Shown here in pieces: positions 1-8,597 of a stretch of 35,007 bases of DNA. Position numbers and translations under genes: made by a program. Where the stretch lies: the NCBI GenBank assembly GCA_021821465.1, contig JAKACM010000044.1, forward strand, positions 1 through 35,007, given 5' to 3'. The DNA comes from Bacillota bacterium (GTDB taxonomy: Bacteria > Bacillota > Sulfobacillia > Sulfobacillales > Sulfobacillaceae). Numbering within the stretch: position 1 is the stretch's first letter; every line of letters starts with the position of its first letter. A model generated the notes under the pieces. That model saw nothing but the letters and a program-made list of their open reading frames with translations, ran no database searches and was not told the origin of the DNA.

Positions 1-62
1 TCACGGGGCCATTCGTCTCCCAGCTCTCCCATAATCCGTATATAATACAGGAAAGATCCCTT

Positions 63-95
63 AACCCCTTGCTACGCAAGGGGTTTTCACTTTTC
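63..95 (+). terminator. Rho-independent terminator at the phnL breakpoint
   Basis: A perfect 10-bp inverted repeat, AACCCCTTGC / GCAAGGGGTT with a TAC loop, is followed by TTTTCACTTTTC on the plus strand. It reads as a plus-strand intrinsic terminator, probably for a gene to the left of the window. It lies about 30 bp beyond the point where phnL stops resembling its family, so it marks foreign or rearranged DNA abutting the operon. Confidence 0.65.
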
Positions 96-629
96 TTGGC
101 CGCTAACTAGGAAAGTTCCGCTAGGATCTGTAATAAGAGCCCGGGCCAAATTGATGCGTTGCTTCTCGCCCCCGCTAAAAGTGGCGGGAAAGCCATCCCA
201 TAATTTGTTGGGAATCCTTAAACGCGCCAACCACGAACCCGCAATACAACGCGCCTCGTCCAAAGTTTTTCCCAATGGCAAGAGTGCTTCCGCAACGACA
301 TCCAATGCTGAGATGCGGGGTATCACGTGCAAAAATTGGGATACGAAGCGAATTTCTTTTTGCCGCAAGCGAATGATGGTGCGATCGGACGCATGAGCCA
401 AGTCCAATCGCCCATCTCCTTCGTCGTGGTACCAAATATGTCCAGAGGTGGAACGATAAGTACGGTAAATACATTTCAGCAATGTGGACTTGCCTTGACC
501 GCTGGGGCCGGATATAAAGAGGCAGGTTCCTTCAGGAACCGAAAATGACATATCGGAGAACGCCGTCAAAGAAATATTCTTATGGAGTGCGAGGTGAAAT
601 GTTTTCGTCAGAGACTTTACTTCCAGCAT
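87..629 (-). pseudogene. phnL: Truncated C-P lyase ABC-type protein PhnL
   Basis: PhnL is an ABC-type ATPase of the C-P lyase pathway, needed with PhnG, PhnH and PhnI to build the ribosyl-phosphonate triphosphate. Visible here are the Walker A region (SGPSGQGKSTLL), the Q-loop area (FVSQFLHVIPR) and the signature FSGGEKQRINLARALITDP. After that the frame runs 11 unrelated residues to a stop. The protein is about 180 aa against the usual 225-235, and Walker B, the D-loop and the H-loop are missing, so ATP hydrolysis should be lost. The start chosen is ATG 629, because GAGGAGG lies 6 nt upstream and overlaps the phnK stop. It is the last gene of phnGHIJKL in the window and its 3' end seems replaced by unrelated DNA. 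Confidence 0.85.
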
Positions 630-640
630 GAAATTCCTCC

Positions 641-1486
641 TCATAGTAGGGAATGAACGAGCAACTGGGTATATTGATGTTGCGGATCTTGAAGAATTTG
701 GTCCGTGAGTCCCTGTTCAATGATCTCCCCATCTTTCATGACCAGGGTCCGGTCCGTTAAGAGTCGGATGACACCGAGATCATGCGACACGACAATCATG
801 CCGATGTTCATCTCCCTTTGAATTTGCCGAATCAAATCCAGGACCTTGGCCTGCACAGACAAGTCCAGACCGCTGGTCACTTCGTCCAACAAAAGCAGTG
901 GCGGATGATTGGCCAATGCTCGCGCAATCTGAACCCGCTGCTGCATCCCGCCGCTAAACGTAATGGGAGCTTCATCAATGCGGTGGGGGGAAATCTCCAT
1001 GCGTTCAAGCAAGTTTCTGGCGCGAGTGCGCATTTCCCCTACGTGAGACCAATCCGCAGCCATAAGTTTCTCGGCCACATTTCCGCTGCTCGAAAACATC
1101 ATGCGCAGTCCCATGAACGGATTTTGATAGACCATTCCCAAAGAGTGGTTACGAATGGAACGCCGTTCCTGGCTCGACGCCTCAAACATGCTTTGGGTGC
1201 CTTGTCGGAAAGGATAAAACCATGCCGATCCAGTGTTTGGCCTCTCATCCAAATACAAAATGCGCAAGATAGAGCTCTTTCCGGAACCACTTTCGCCGAC
1301 GATCCCTAAAATTTCTCCTGAAAAGAGGTCCAAATCGACGCCATAACATCCCCATAAGCTGTTGCACTGTTCGCATCGGCGCATTTTGGGATCGGCGGGT
1401 GGTTGTTCACACACAAGACAGCCTGTGCCATAGCGTTTTCCTAAATTTGTCGCCCGCAAGAGCAGGGGCTGGTCATGGGTTGTCAT
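641..1486 (-). CDS. phnK: C-P lyase subunit PhnK (ABC-type ATPase) with Cys-rich insert
   Basis: PhnK is the ABC-type protein that docks on the PhnGHIJ core, on PhnJ, and is required for phosphonate breakdown. Walker A is GESGSGKS (about residues 64-71), the signature is FSGGMQQRVQIARAL, Walker B is LLLLDEVTSGLD (Val where most ABC proteins have Pro) and the H-loop is VVSHDLG. The C-terminal HQYTQLLVHSLL matches the PhnK ending. Residues 23-47 hold an insert with C23-x2-C26, C38-x2-C41 and C47 between the first strand and Walker A. As I remember it, E. coli PhnK lacks this, and it looks like a small metal site. The ATG overlaps the phnJ stop as ATGA, and the stop overlaps the region that carries the phnL ribosome site. 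Confidence 0.93.
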   Translation of the reverse strand: MTTHDQPLLLRATNLGKRYGTGCLVCEQPPADPKMRRCEQCNSLWGCYGVDLDLFSGEILGIVGESGSGKSSILRILYLDERPNTGSAWFYPFRQGTQSMFEASSQERRSIRNHSLGMVYQNPFMGLRMMFSSSGNVAEKLMAADWSHVGEMRTRARNLLERMEISPHRIDEAPITFSGGMQQRVQIARALANHPPLLLLDEVTSGLDLSVQAKVLDLIRQIQREMNIGMIVVSHDLGVIRLLTDRTLVMKDGEIIEQGLTDQILQDPQHQYTQLLVHSLL

Positions 1487-2343
1487 TCTGCTTCACCTTT
1501 TTCCCGTCTTCTCTGGCGACAATATGCCGTGTCCGAACATTGGTATGTTTTTTTCCCGTTTACCGAGTCATAAAGTTCATCAAGAAAGGATTCGGCACTC
1601 CCACATAAATGGCATGCTTGGGAAAAGGTTTCGACTTCAAAAGGATAATCCTCAAATTCTAACGGAACGACTTCCGTGTGGGGAGGAATTGCATAAATTT
1701 TTCGTTCGCGTCCTGCACCAAATAAGGTGAGAAACGGTGCTTGGTGCAATTTCGGAAGGTCCCAACGGGGAATCGGTGTTGGTTTAATCATGTAGCGTCG
1801 GTTCACCATAGCCGGGTAATCCGATCCGATGGTGATCTCGCCATAGTGCACAATATCTTCATAGAGGCTAAGCCACATGGCGCTGTAATCGCGTTCGGCA
1901 TGCATTCGCCGCGTCACGCGTTCACTGGGTTCTACCTGACGCAGAGGCTCTGGCTGCGGGACTTGCAGGACTAAAATTTGATCGGCTCGCAAGGGATTGT
2001 CCGGAATGCGATGCCGCGATTGGATGATGGTGGCTTCTTCGGTAATGGTTGTCGTTTCCACATCGGTGGTGGCGGTAACCAAATTGCGGATGCTGACAGC
2101 ATTCACACTGTCATCTGAGCCTTGGTCGATAACTTTCAGCACATCATGGGGACCAATCAGGGAAAGAGTCAGTTGGATCCCACCGGTGCCCCAACCCCGC
2201 GCTATAGGCAATTCTCGAGATCCAAAAGGCACTTGGTATCCGGGGATGGCGAGAGCTTTTAATACGGCCCGGCGGATTTCTCTTTTGGACCCTTCGTCGA
2301 GATAGGCATAGTTATACCTTTGGTTCGAATCATGAAGACTCAC
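1483..2343 (-). CDS. phnJ: C-P lyase radical SAM subunit PhnJ
   Basis: PhnJ is the radical S-adenosylmethionine enzyme that cleaves the carbon-phosphorus bond of 5-phosphoribosyl-1-phosphonate, releasing the alkane and a cyclic ribose phosphate. The protein is 286 aa and aligns by eye over its whole length with E. coli PhnJ. The atypical cluster motif C-x2-C-x21-C-x5-C is intact at C244, C247, C269 and C275. Gly35 in IPGYQVPFG corresponds to the glycyl-radical Gly32 of E. coli, and C275 to the thiyl-radical Cys272. The catalytic centre therefore looks complete although phnL downstream is broken. The start is GTG 2343, overlapping the phnI stop. It is in the middle of phnGHIJKL and assembles with PhnG, PhnH and PhnI. 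Confidence 0.97.
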   Translation of the reverse strand: MSLHDSNQRYNYAYLDEGSKREIRRAVLKALAIPGYQVPFGSRELPIARGWGTGGIQLTLSLIGPHDVLKVIDQGSDDSVNAVSIRNLVTATTDVETTTITEEATIIQSRHRIPDNPLRADQILVLQVPQPEPLRQVEPSERVTRRMHAERDYSAMWLSLYEDIVHYGEITIGSDYPAMVNRRYMIKPTPIPRWDLPKLHQAPFLTLFGAGRERKIYAIPPHTEVVPLEFEDYPFEVETFSQACHLCGSAESFLDELYDSVNGKKTYQCSDTAYCRQRRREKGEAE

Positions 2344-3449
2344 GGCTCCACCTCTTGTTCATCCCTTAGCTTAGCTGTTTGTGCCTGCCGCAGACGGTCT
2401 AGCTCGGATTGAAAGGTCACATAATGCGGCAATTTGAGATGTGAAACAAATCCCATCGACTCCATGCTGTCAATGTGACTGAGGACATATTCTTCATCTT
2501 GGGCAGGTTGGGAACCCTTGATATCCACACTGCGGTCTAAAATCGACATCGCAATGCTCTTCACCTCATTCTGACCAAAGGATAAACCATACCCCAAGAC
2601 AAATTGGATAACTTCTGACCCGTGATTGTGTACAAATCCGTTGATAGACTCGACCTCGGTCATTAAAATTTCACCGAGGTAGAGTGAATCGTCGTCACCA
2701 TATCCCAAGGGATAGGGAATAACCAAGGCACAATAGCCGACCCGCAATTCGCCGATGGTGGGATGCACAGCACCATAACCCCGCATGCTGCTGTATGCCA
2801 GCGCCACCATTGCACCCGTTTCTCCTCGCGCCAAGGTTTGCAAACGAGCCGAACGGGGTGCAGGAAAGGTTAGCTTTCGTCTGGTGATATCAAATGGGAC
2901 TTCCTCTTCCGACACTGGCTCTGGCGAAGCGAGGAGACTTTCGGTTCGCAAGAGATCGGAAATCCGCGGAATCCTTGCTAAGACAAGGGACTCCTCCATT
3001 CCTTCAAATCGTTCTATGATACGGCGGATCCCCTCAGGCAATTCATGGATTAGGTCGAAGTCGAGCAGACGATGAGCATAATCAAAAGAAGGCCCGATGA
3101 ATTGGCCTCCGGGAATGTCCCGAAACGCAGAGGAAATGCGACGAATGATCCGCATGTTCTGGGTATCTAGAGGCAGTGAAACATGATTTCTGGGCACCGT
3201 GGACCGATAGGCTCGCAAAAGAAATGCAGCTTCATATCCGTCGCCTTCCGCTTGCTTAATGGCCAATGCAGCATAGGCTGGAGCATAAAATCCCGCTTCA
3301 CTCATTACCCGATCAACCAATAAACGCAATTGCGATTCTATAGCCCTGACTTCAAGAGAACCGGAAGCATGGCGTAAACGGAAATACTGGGTGAGATCGT
3401 GACTCGCTTTGATTGCCTCTTGACCGCCCATGACGGCAACATACCCCAA
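2340..3449 (-). CDS. phnI: C-P lyase subunit PhnI
   Basis: PhnI is the nucleosidase-type subunit that, with PhnG, PhnH and PhnL, displaces adenine from ATP by phosphonate to give ribosyl-alkylphosphonate triphosphate. The 369-aa protein carries family stretches such as YVAVMGGQEAI at the N-terminus, LLRAYRST, RRISSAFRDIPGGQFIGP, LAYSSMRGYG and, near the end, AQDEEYVLSHIDSMESMGFV and SHLKLPHYVTFQSEL. Its length is close to the usual 355-370. The start is TTG 3449, preceded by GAGGAG that overlaps the end of phnH. The stop is shared with the phnJ GTG, which points to translational coupling. Confidence 0.96.
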   Translation of the reverse strand: MGYVAVMGGQEAIKASHDLTQYFRLRHASGSLEVRAIESQLRLLVDRVMSEAGFYAPAYAALAIKQAEGDGYEAAFLLRAYRSTVPRNHVSLPLDTQNMRIIRRISSAFRDIPGGQFIGPSFDYAHRLLDFDLIHELPEGIRRIIERFEGMEESLVLARIPRISDLLRTESLLASPEPVSEEEVPFDITRRKLTFPAPRSARLQTLARGETGAMVALAYSSMRGYGAVHPTIGELRVGYCALVIPYPLGYGDDDSLYLGEILMTEVESINGFVHNHGSEVIQFVLGYGLSFGQNEVKSIAMSILDRSVDIKGSQPAQDEEYVLSHIDSMESMGFVSHLKLPHYVTFQSELDRLRQAQTAKLRDEQEVEP

Positions 3450-3453
3450 ATTG

Positions 3454-4095
3454 CTACATCTCCTCGTGGTTTATGGTGATACTGCGCGGCAAACCAATCG
3501 TAAGTCCCATCTCGTCGATGAGCATCATGTCGATACCCATCGGATAATTTCTTACTAGGCGATTACGGTGAATAAGCCATTCTTCATCAAGTTCTTCAAT
3601 GATTAGCACGCGTGAACCCAAAATGCCTGGGCCACCGAGCCTGAGGCGGGTTCCACTCCGCGCAGGCTCTTTTTCCCCTGTGCCTTCATAGATGTGGTGA
3701 ACTTGAACAGAAAAAAACGTCCCTTGTTGAGGCTCCTCTAAAGTGCCGCAAGACACCTCTGTCATCATCGCTTCAATTTCGTTGCGGTCAACGGGTTTTT
3801 GGACAAAGATGTATTCCGCATCCCGCCATTTTCGAGCCCGGTTTGCAAAGCTTAGTATACGCAAGCCCTCCGCAACCACCTCTTTTTCTGCTCCCGCCAC
3901 CGCAAAATTCACTTGACCGTCCAAAAGAGTCAGCGCAATAGAGGCGAGGTACGGCGACAAACCCGCTTGCAAGTCCAATGCTGTCAATGGGGGAATGAGG
4001 GTAATGCGTCCCGGTTCGGACATGGCTTGAGTTAATGCACGAAAGACTTGTTGCGTATGGTACACATGTCTGTGTGACTCATCGGGAATTATCAT
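3454..4095 (-). CDS. phnH: C-P lyase subunit PhnH
   Basis: PhnH is a structural subunit of the C-P lyase core (PhnG2H2I2J2) and is needed to make the triphosphate intermediate. Recognisable features are the N-terminal FRALTQAMSEPGRI motif, a central hydrophobic stretch (ASIALTLLDGQVNFAV) and the C-terminal YPMGIDMMLIDEMGLTIGLPRS. The frame is open up to 4182, but the family begins near MIIPDESHRHVYHTQQVF, so I take ATG 4095 as the start (213 aa, close to the roughly 195-210 of the family). A GGGTGA ribosome site lies just upstream. The start overlaps the phnG stop by 17 bp, and the stop sits 4 bp before the phnI TTG. Confidence 0.93.
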   Translation of the reverse strand: MIIPDESHRHVYHTQQVFRALTQAMSEPGRITLIPPLTALDLQAGLSPYLASIALTLLDGQVNFAVAGAEKEVVAEGLRILSFANRARKWRDAEYIFVQKPVDRNEIEAMMTEVSCGTLEEPQQGTFFSVQVHHIYEGTGEKEPARSGTRLRLGGPGILGSRVLIIEELDEEWLIHRNRLVRNYPMGIDMMLIDEMGLTIGLPRSITINHEEM

Positions 4096-4570
4096 ATTCA
4101 CCCGCCGTCTCAAAATGGACGCGTGATTCGGATATTGCCGCAGATTCCTGGCGATGGCGCCGGACAATTTCGACTTCCGCATCCTCTAATCGGCTTATCC
4201 AATATGTGGTGGGAAGAACACCTTTGTTCCATGCAGCATCAACGGCAGCCAGCCAATAGGCCTTTTGAGTGTCATCCCCCAAAACTGCGCCGAATCCCAT
4301 CACGTTATCGATACGTACCGTACATTCACTGATGAGCACTTCTCCCATAAAAAAAGGAATACGGTGCACCGAATCCACACCCTTAGCCATCACGCATCCC
4401 TGGGCGCTCTCGGTGTGAATCTGAACACGAAAGTTCTCTTCAACATACTCACAAAGACGGGCCAGTAAATCCCCTTTGTCTTCTACCAGAACCCGGGTTC
4501 TCCGCCTTCTCTCCATGCTTAGTACACCCCCAGAAATTGCGTCCGATTCGTTCCGGTCCATGAAAGACAC
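4079..4570 (-). CDS. phnG: C-P lyase subunit PhnG, first gene of the operon
   Basis: PhnG is a small core subunit of the C-P lyase complex that works with PhnH, PhnI and PhnL in the first reaction of phosphonate breakdown. At 163 aa it is near family length (about 150). The C-terminal SRVHFETA matches the conserved SRVDFFTM-type ending, and the middle GFGAVLGDDTQKAYWLAAVDAAW corresponds to the family's GRD...A..DA block. The start is GTG 4570 with AAGGG 6 nt upstream; ATG 4561 is an alternative. It is the first gene of phnGHIJKL, so the operon promoter should lie in 4571-4690, where I could not make a confident call. No phnF-type regulator, phnCDE transporter or phnM is in the window. Confidence 0.9.
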   Translation of the reverse strand: MSFMDRNESDAISGGVLSMERRRRTRVLVEDKGDLLARLCEYVEENFRVQIHTESAQGCVMAKGVDSVHRIPFFMGEVLISECTVRIDNVMGFGAVLGDDTQKAYWLAAVDAAWNKGVLPTTYWISRLEDAEVEIVRRHRQESAAISESRVHFETAGEYDNSR

Positions 4571-4688
4571 CCTTTTCCCTTGAAGACTTTATGCTCTATT
4601 CCCCCACACCAAAGAGCGCAATAGGACATCCACACAAGACCGTAACCGACACGTGTGAATTTGCTGCGATCCTCGTATTAGGGTTGGA

Positions 4689-4841
4689 TTAATGGATGGT
4701 GTGAATTCCTAAGACGACTCGTTGCAAACGATAGAACCAGGCTCTCAAACGTGAATAAGGCCCTGCAAACCGCATTTTTTCAGCGCACTCAGGGTCAAAT
4801 GGGCTAATAATTTTTCTACAATACAGACATTTGAGACGCAT
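4689..4841 (-). CDS. Possible small Cys-containing protein (50 aa)
   Basis: A 50-codon open frame begins MRLKCLYCRKII and has C-x2-C followed by a third Cys (SPFDPECAEKM), then a basic aromatic helix (SRLRAWFYRLQRVVLG). The pattern resembles half of a zinc ribbon. No convincing ribosome site precedes the ATG and no family was recognised. It lies in the 480-bp gap upstream of phnG, in the same direction, and could be leader transcript or a relic. Apart from this frame I see nothing firm in 4571-5051. Confidence 0.3.
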   Translation of the reverse strand: MRLKCLYCRKIISPFDPECAEKMRFAGPYSRLRAWFYRLQRVVLGIHTIH

Positions 4842-5051
4842 AAAGACTGTGAGGCCATTTTTGGAACTGTTGGCGACATTAATGCTCCGGGAATTCTACG
4901 CCTTGCCACAGACTAAAGAAACAAACACGTACTAGACTCGAACGAAATTCAACACTAAAATAACCCCGAACACCACAGCCCCGCCTCCATATAGTCACAG
5001 CAAAAACCATAGGGAAACTCGCGAGTTTCGCCGATACACCCATAATAAGAC

Positions 5052-5916
5052 GGGTGTACCTCACTTTTGTGAGCCAATATGTGGTAATAAATGCGTGCAA
5101 GACATTCTTGTACTCTGAGGGTGCGTCCTCGGCGTGCGGGAAGACATGTTAGCGATTCCGTGCCGCTTTTTCCCGCGTTTCCTTCCCGGGTGATAGCTCG
5201 CTGTCATGCCTGTTCGTTCTTCTTCTTCTTGTCTCTAGGGCATCGGAATGATAGACAAAGACCCGGGCCGCCTGCTCGTACAAGGTGGTGTCGAAGGTCT
5301 GAACCGCATACGTGGCGGACGTTTTCTTGGCGGAGCGCGCTAAGGGGCCAGAGAGTCTCAGGGGCGGCCCCCAGTCCCAGCCTGTTTGGCCCGTTGACGC
5401 ACAGGCTCATGCCATCCTGAATGGATTCCCCGGAATCCGCAGAGGTTGTTGCGGCTTTTTTCGGGCGTCTACTCCGTCTTCTCTGTTTCACTGCGCTCGG
5501 TTGTTCTTCAGATGATCTTGAGAATTCGTTAGGCCATGACCTGTGGAGTCATTGCCTGTGTTCTCCTATGGCCTGTCACGCAGTCCAGACACGTGACGCG
5601 GGTCCTGAGTGGGTGATGCTCTCACCTCGTCTCGGAGCCGGCTGTCATCCCCGACTCCACCATCTGATCCGGAAACTCACAGGCTTTCCTCGCTGCCGGG
5701 TCAATCCATCAATGGATGTCGCTAGGATAGGAACCATCTGTTTGCCGATGTTTTTTGATCTTTTTTGGGGAGCGGCTGAGGGAAGATTCGCACGACCCCT
5801 TCGGTTCGTCGGCGATGAGGAATCATGCCCGTACGGAGAGATGGTTGTGTTTCTGCCGTCACCAAGCTCCATATCCTGTCATACCACATATTGGCTCACA
5901 AAAGTTAGGTACACCC
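5052..5916. mobile_element. 865-bp element with 34-bp terminal inverted repeats and transposase fossil
   Basis: The ends at 5053-5086 and 5883-5916 are inverted copies over 34 bp with one mismatch; each begins GGTGTACCT and contains GAGCCAATATGTGGTA. The interior has no intact transposase. On the minus strand, 5149-5406 is an 85-codon fragment (..TYAVQTFDTTLYEQAARV, then FVYHSDALETRRRR) that looks like a decayed IS transposase, perhaps IS1634/IS4-like; the family is a guess. No clean target duplication is visible, although CATAATA occurs on both flanks (5041-5047 and 5928-5934). I read it as an internally deleted IS or a MITE. It lies between phnG and the hexapeptide transferase. Confidence 0.65.
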
Positions 5917-6066
5917 AATGAGACAAACATAATAGTAATTAAAATTACGTTTCATCAACAGGATCGCGAGTAAGCTCCGTTCAAAGTGCGTGTGGATGAC
6001 GCCCCAATAATTCAATGCGATGGGCACCATGGCAACAGGAATAATGATCATTTCAGTTGTTAGCAT
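5905..6066 (-). pseudogene. Small hydrophobic ORF running into the inverted repeat
   Basis: ATG 6066 is preceded by GAGGGAGTGAGC, a good ribosome site, and opens 53 codons with a hydrophobic start (MLTTEMIIIPVAMVPIALNY, then SLLAILLMKR). The frame ends inside the right terminal repeat of the element at 5052-5916, at the one base where the two repeats differ: TAA here, TCA in the other copy. The likely reading is a small membrane-protein gene whose 3' part was displaced by the insertion. No function is recognised. The remaining sequence 6067-6553 shows no convincing gene. Confidence 0.35.
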
Positions 6067-6553
6067 GCTCACTCCCTCGAATTACTGACCTTGTTTTCGC
6101 ATCACGAGGAGGTTGTACCCATTTCTTTTTGGCGTGGGGAGAACTGCGAAGGCCCCCACACCACAACTTCGACACAAAAAGGGGGATTTCCGAGCGCATA
6201 GCCACGGATTACGGCTGCCACACCCATTCCTATGTCTAGGGCCTAGCTTATCCCCAGTTTTTATTGTCCGCATAGAATAAACTATTCTATAGGCAAAAAT
6301 GACGGGGTACAAACGAAAATCGGGATCCTCTGTCGAATAGATCTGGTGTAAGACATTCTCGTCCGGATGTGGATCCCAATGGTTCGATTAGAGTCTGTCA
6401 CAAGTTTTTTCCATACGCACGGATCGTGACAGCACTCCCCGAGCGCCACTCTGGCCTGGGTGGAAGGGCTATTCCGATCTCTGGTTTTTAGTAGTGTCCG
6501 CGGGCTTACGAAAAGCGAGTTGGCCAACTGTTCAAATTGGACGTTATTCCCCC

Positions 6554-7264
6554 TCACGAGTCGATCTCTCTCACATCCCTTTCGAATTGGGGCTGATGAA
6601 GGGGACAAGCCGGGTCATAACGGGCCAAAAATCCTGTAAGGTCAGAGAAATCATCAAAGCGTTCCAACAACTCCTCGCGGCTCCAATTCCACCAGGCAAT
6701 ACGCATGAGTGCTTCCCCCACGGAGTGGTTAAATCGTTTTTTAATCACTCGGGCCGGGTTTCCGGCCACAACCGAAAAGGGTGCCACATCTTTGGTTACA
6801 ACCGATCCCGCCCCTACAACGGATCCAGTGCCCACCGAAACCCCCGCGAGGACTATTGCACCGTGTCCAATCCATACATCGTGGCCCAGGTTCACCTTTT
6901 GCAATTCCCGCCAATAAAACAGGGTCTCATCGTCGGTTTCCCCAAAACCATAAGCACGACGTCGATAGGTCATATGATGCAAAGTTACCCGATCCAGAGG
7001 ATGATTGACAGGCCCCAGACAGACATAAGCCGCAATATTGGCGAAACGACCGATTGTCGCGTGTTGAATCGAAACATGCTCTCCGGTATAGCTATAGGCC
7101 CCAATGCGTGCCTTGGCAATACGGTTGTGGGGACCAATCGACACCCATTGCTCAAAAAAGGAATCACGCACTTCACTTCCTTTGTCCACATCGGGCTCTG
7201 GACCCAAGAGAGTATTCCACCTTTGAGTCATTTCCTGAAATTGCTCGACATGAAAGACCTTCAT
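6554..7264 (-). CDS. Phosphonate-metabolism hexapeptide-repeat transferase
   Basis: This is a left-handed beta-helix acyltransferase of the DapH/LpxA/xenobiotic acetyltransferase type. It matches the subgroup typically encoded beside C-P lyase genes (phosphonate metabolism transferase hexapeptide family). Hexapeptide turns are seen at about 45-85 ([19 protein letters not shown], then [15 protein letters not shown]) and 130-170 ([20 protein letters not shown], then [20 protein letters not shown]). The catalytic His region is in [15 protein letters not shown]. The C-terminal helix [16 protein letters not shown] is typical of the family. It probably acylates a phosphonate or a breakdown intermediate; the substrate is not known to me. 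The start is ATG 7264 with GGATGAGG upstream. It points the same way as phnG but is separated from it by the 865-bp element. Confidence 0.88.
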   Translation of the reverse strand: MKVFHVEQFQEMTQRWNTLLGPEPDVDKGSEVRDSFFEQWVSIGPHNRIAKARIGAYSYTGEHVSIQHATIGRFANIAAYVCLGPVNHPLDRVTLHHMTYRRRAYGFGETDDETLFYWRELQKVNLGHDVWIGHGAIVLAGVSVGTGSVVGAGSVVTKDVAPFSVVAGNPARVIKKRFNHSVGEALMRIAWWNWSREELLERFDDFSDLTGFLARYDPACPLHQPQFERDVREIDS

Positions 7265-7605
7265 TCCGACCTCATCCTTTCCCGTATCCCCTGTGCCGCT
7301 CCGCCTTCATTCGCTCCAAAATCGTTTCAGCCCTTACCCGAAATCTGGTTGTCCGACACGAACCCGAAATTCATCCACCCTTTAATCGCCAAAACGTCAC
7401 GATCTCTGCGCCATCCAAACCCAAGTGCGAGATTTTTCAGCCTACCGCCAGAGAAAGTCAACCGCGGAACTCGTTATCAGGGTTCACACCTCGTGCCGTA
7501 GGACAAAGTCAGACCAAGCCACCACCGTTTCCTCTCCGATCCCATCCCGTGCAGACACGATGCCAAAGGCCACTGTACCAAAATCTCATAGCCTTTCTAT
7601 GAACA

Positions 7606-7878
7606 TCAAGTTAAGATCCCTTTAAAAATCAACAACATTCCGGTGTGGTCCAAGAATCGGCTCAACAGAAAAACCACGTCGGCCTTGGCCATCAAAATCA
7701 ACTGATGTGGGTCCGACGAGCGAAAGAGCCAACGCGCACGGTCAACTCGCGCACGCAACACCGCGTCAAAACTGTCGGTTTGCGGGTGATGGCGCCGATT
7801 GAACCGACTCAGTTCTTGCGAAAGAAACAGGAATGCTTGCTCGTCTTCGGGTTTCGCCTGTTGAATGACCACGTCCAT
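7606..7878 (-). pseudogene. Truncated GNAT-family acetyltransferase
   Basis: The first 65-70 residues (MDVVIQQAKPEDEQAFLFLS, then LSRFNRRHHP and WLFRSSDPHQLILMAKAD) have the N-terminal fold pattern of GNAT acetyltransferases: beta1, alpha1, then the strand before the acetyl-CoA loop. The frame then drifts and stops at about 90 aa, where the family needs 140-170. The Q/RxxGxG/A acetyl-CoA motif is absent. GNAT proteins such as PhnO occur with phosphonate genes, so this may be a relic of the same island. The start is ATG 7878 with GGGAG upstream. The 340 bp between it and the hexapeptide transferase hold nothing I can name. Confidence 0.5.
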
Positions 7879-7968
7879 CGACTTCACTCCCACTCATGTT
7901 CATAAACTTAAAGAAACACTCAGACTCGTCTGTACCTTTTCCATCACGCGTGTCCCTAGAACAGCGTA

Positions 7969-8202
7969 CTATAATGATACCTTTCGACCCGTTAAGCAAC
8001 CATCAGTTTTGACGGCTGTTTGGAAATCGCAGTCGGCGCAATTGTACACTCCAGCTCTCCAACATACTATAGGTATTAAGCCATGCAACGACACAGTGTC
8101 ACAAATATGCGGAATCTTCACCTTGCTCCCTGCCATCACTACCGACATTTCTAGCTGTGGCATGGACTTCTCGGGTACCAAGCGCAAGTTTTCGCCAATC
8201 AC
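7969..8202 (-). CDS. Possible small zinc-ribbon-like protein
   Basis: This frame of up to 77 aa contains KIPHICDTVSLHGLIPIVCW followed by RAGVYNCADCDFQTAVKTDG, that is a C-x2-C in a GVYxCxxC context reminiscent of short zinc-ribbon proteins. The start is uncertain (GTG 8202, ATG 8163 or ATG 8148) and no good ribosome site is visible. The rest of 7894-8597 holds no secure gene. One further open frame, 8400-8561 plus (53 aa, MRAFKTEISPPPGVAVIVEP...), has no ribosome site. Confidence 0.28.
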   Translation of the reverse strand: MIGENLRLVPEKSMPQLEMSVVMAGSKVKIPHICDTVSLHGLIPIVCWRAGVYNCADCDFQTAVKTDGCLTGRKVSL

Positions 8203-8597
8203 TCAGGATTCTCACATTTGACTCCGTGTCGGGGCACGCGAGTCAATCCCTATGGGGTGTGGTGACTGAGTCCATAGAGCGAAAGAATGGCGGATTGGTT
8301 ATCGAAGCATGGATCTGGCAGTAATGAGAGTCATGACCTGTTCTTTCCTGATTAAATTTCTAAGAGGACCATGGAGCACCAATACTGTGTGTAATCATCA
8401 TGCGTGCCTTCAAGACCGAAATATCTCCTCCACCGGGAGTCGCAGTTATAGTGGAACCTTTAATAGTCACTAACCTAGCTGTTAACTTGGCCCTCGGTAG
8501 CAACGGCCCCGGGAAACGTGTTATTAAGTGTGCTGACCCTCAAGAAGTTAGGACCACATAGACTTTATTCCAGCAATTTGCGTATTGACTCGTAACC

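Noticed and set aside
5091..5420. 109-aa plus-strand ORF inside the inverted-repeat element
   Set aside because: Its composition (Arg/Ser/Pro-rich) looks like a shadow of the minus-strand transposase fossil, and it has no ribosome site.
5041..5934. CATAATA on both sides of the element as a target duplication
   Set aside because: The two copies are not adjacent to the repeat ends, so they are not a proper target-site duplication.
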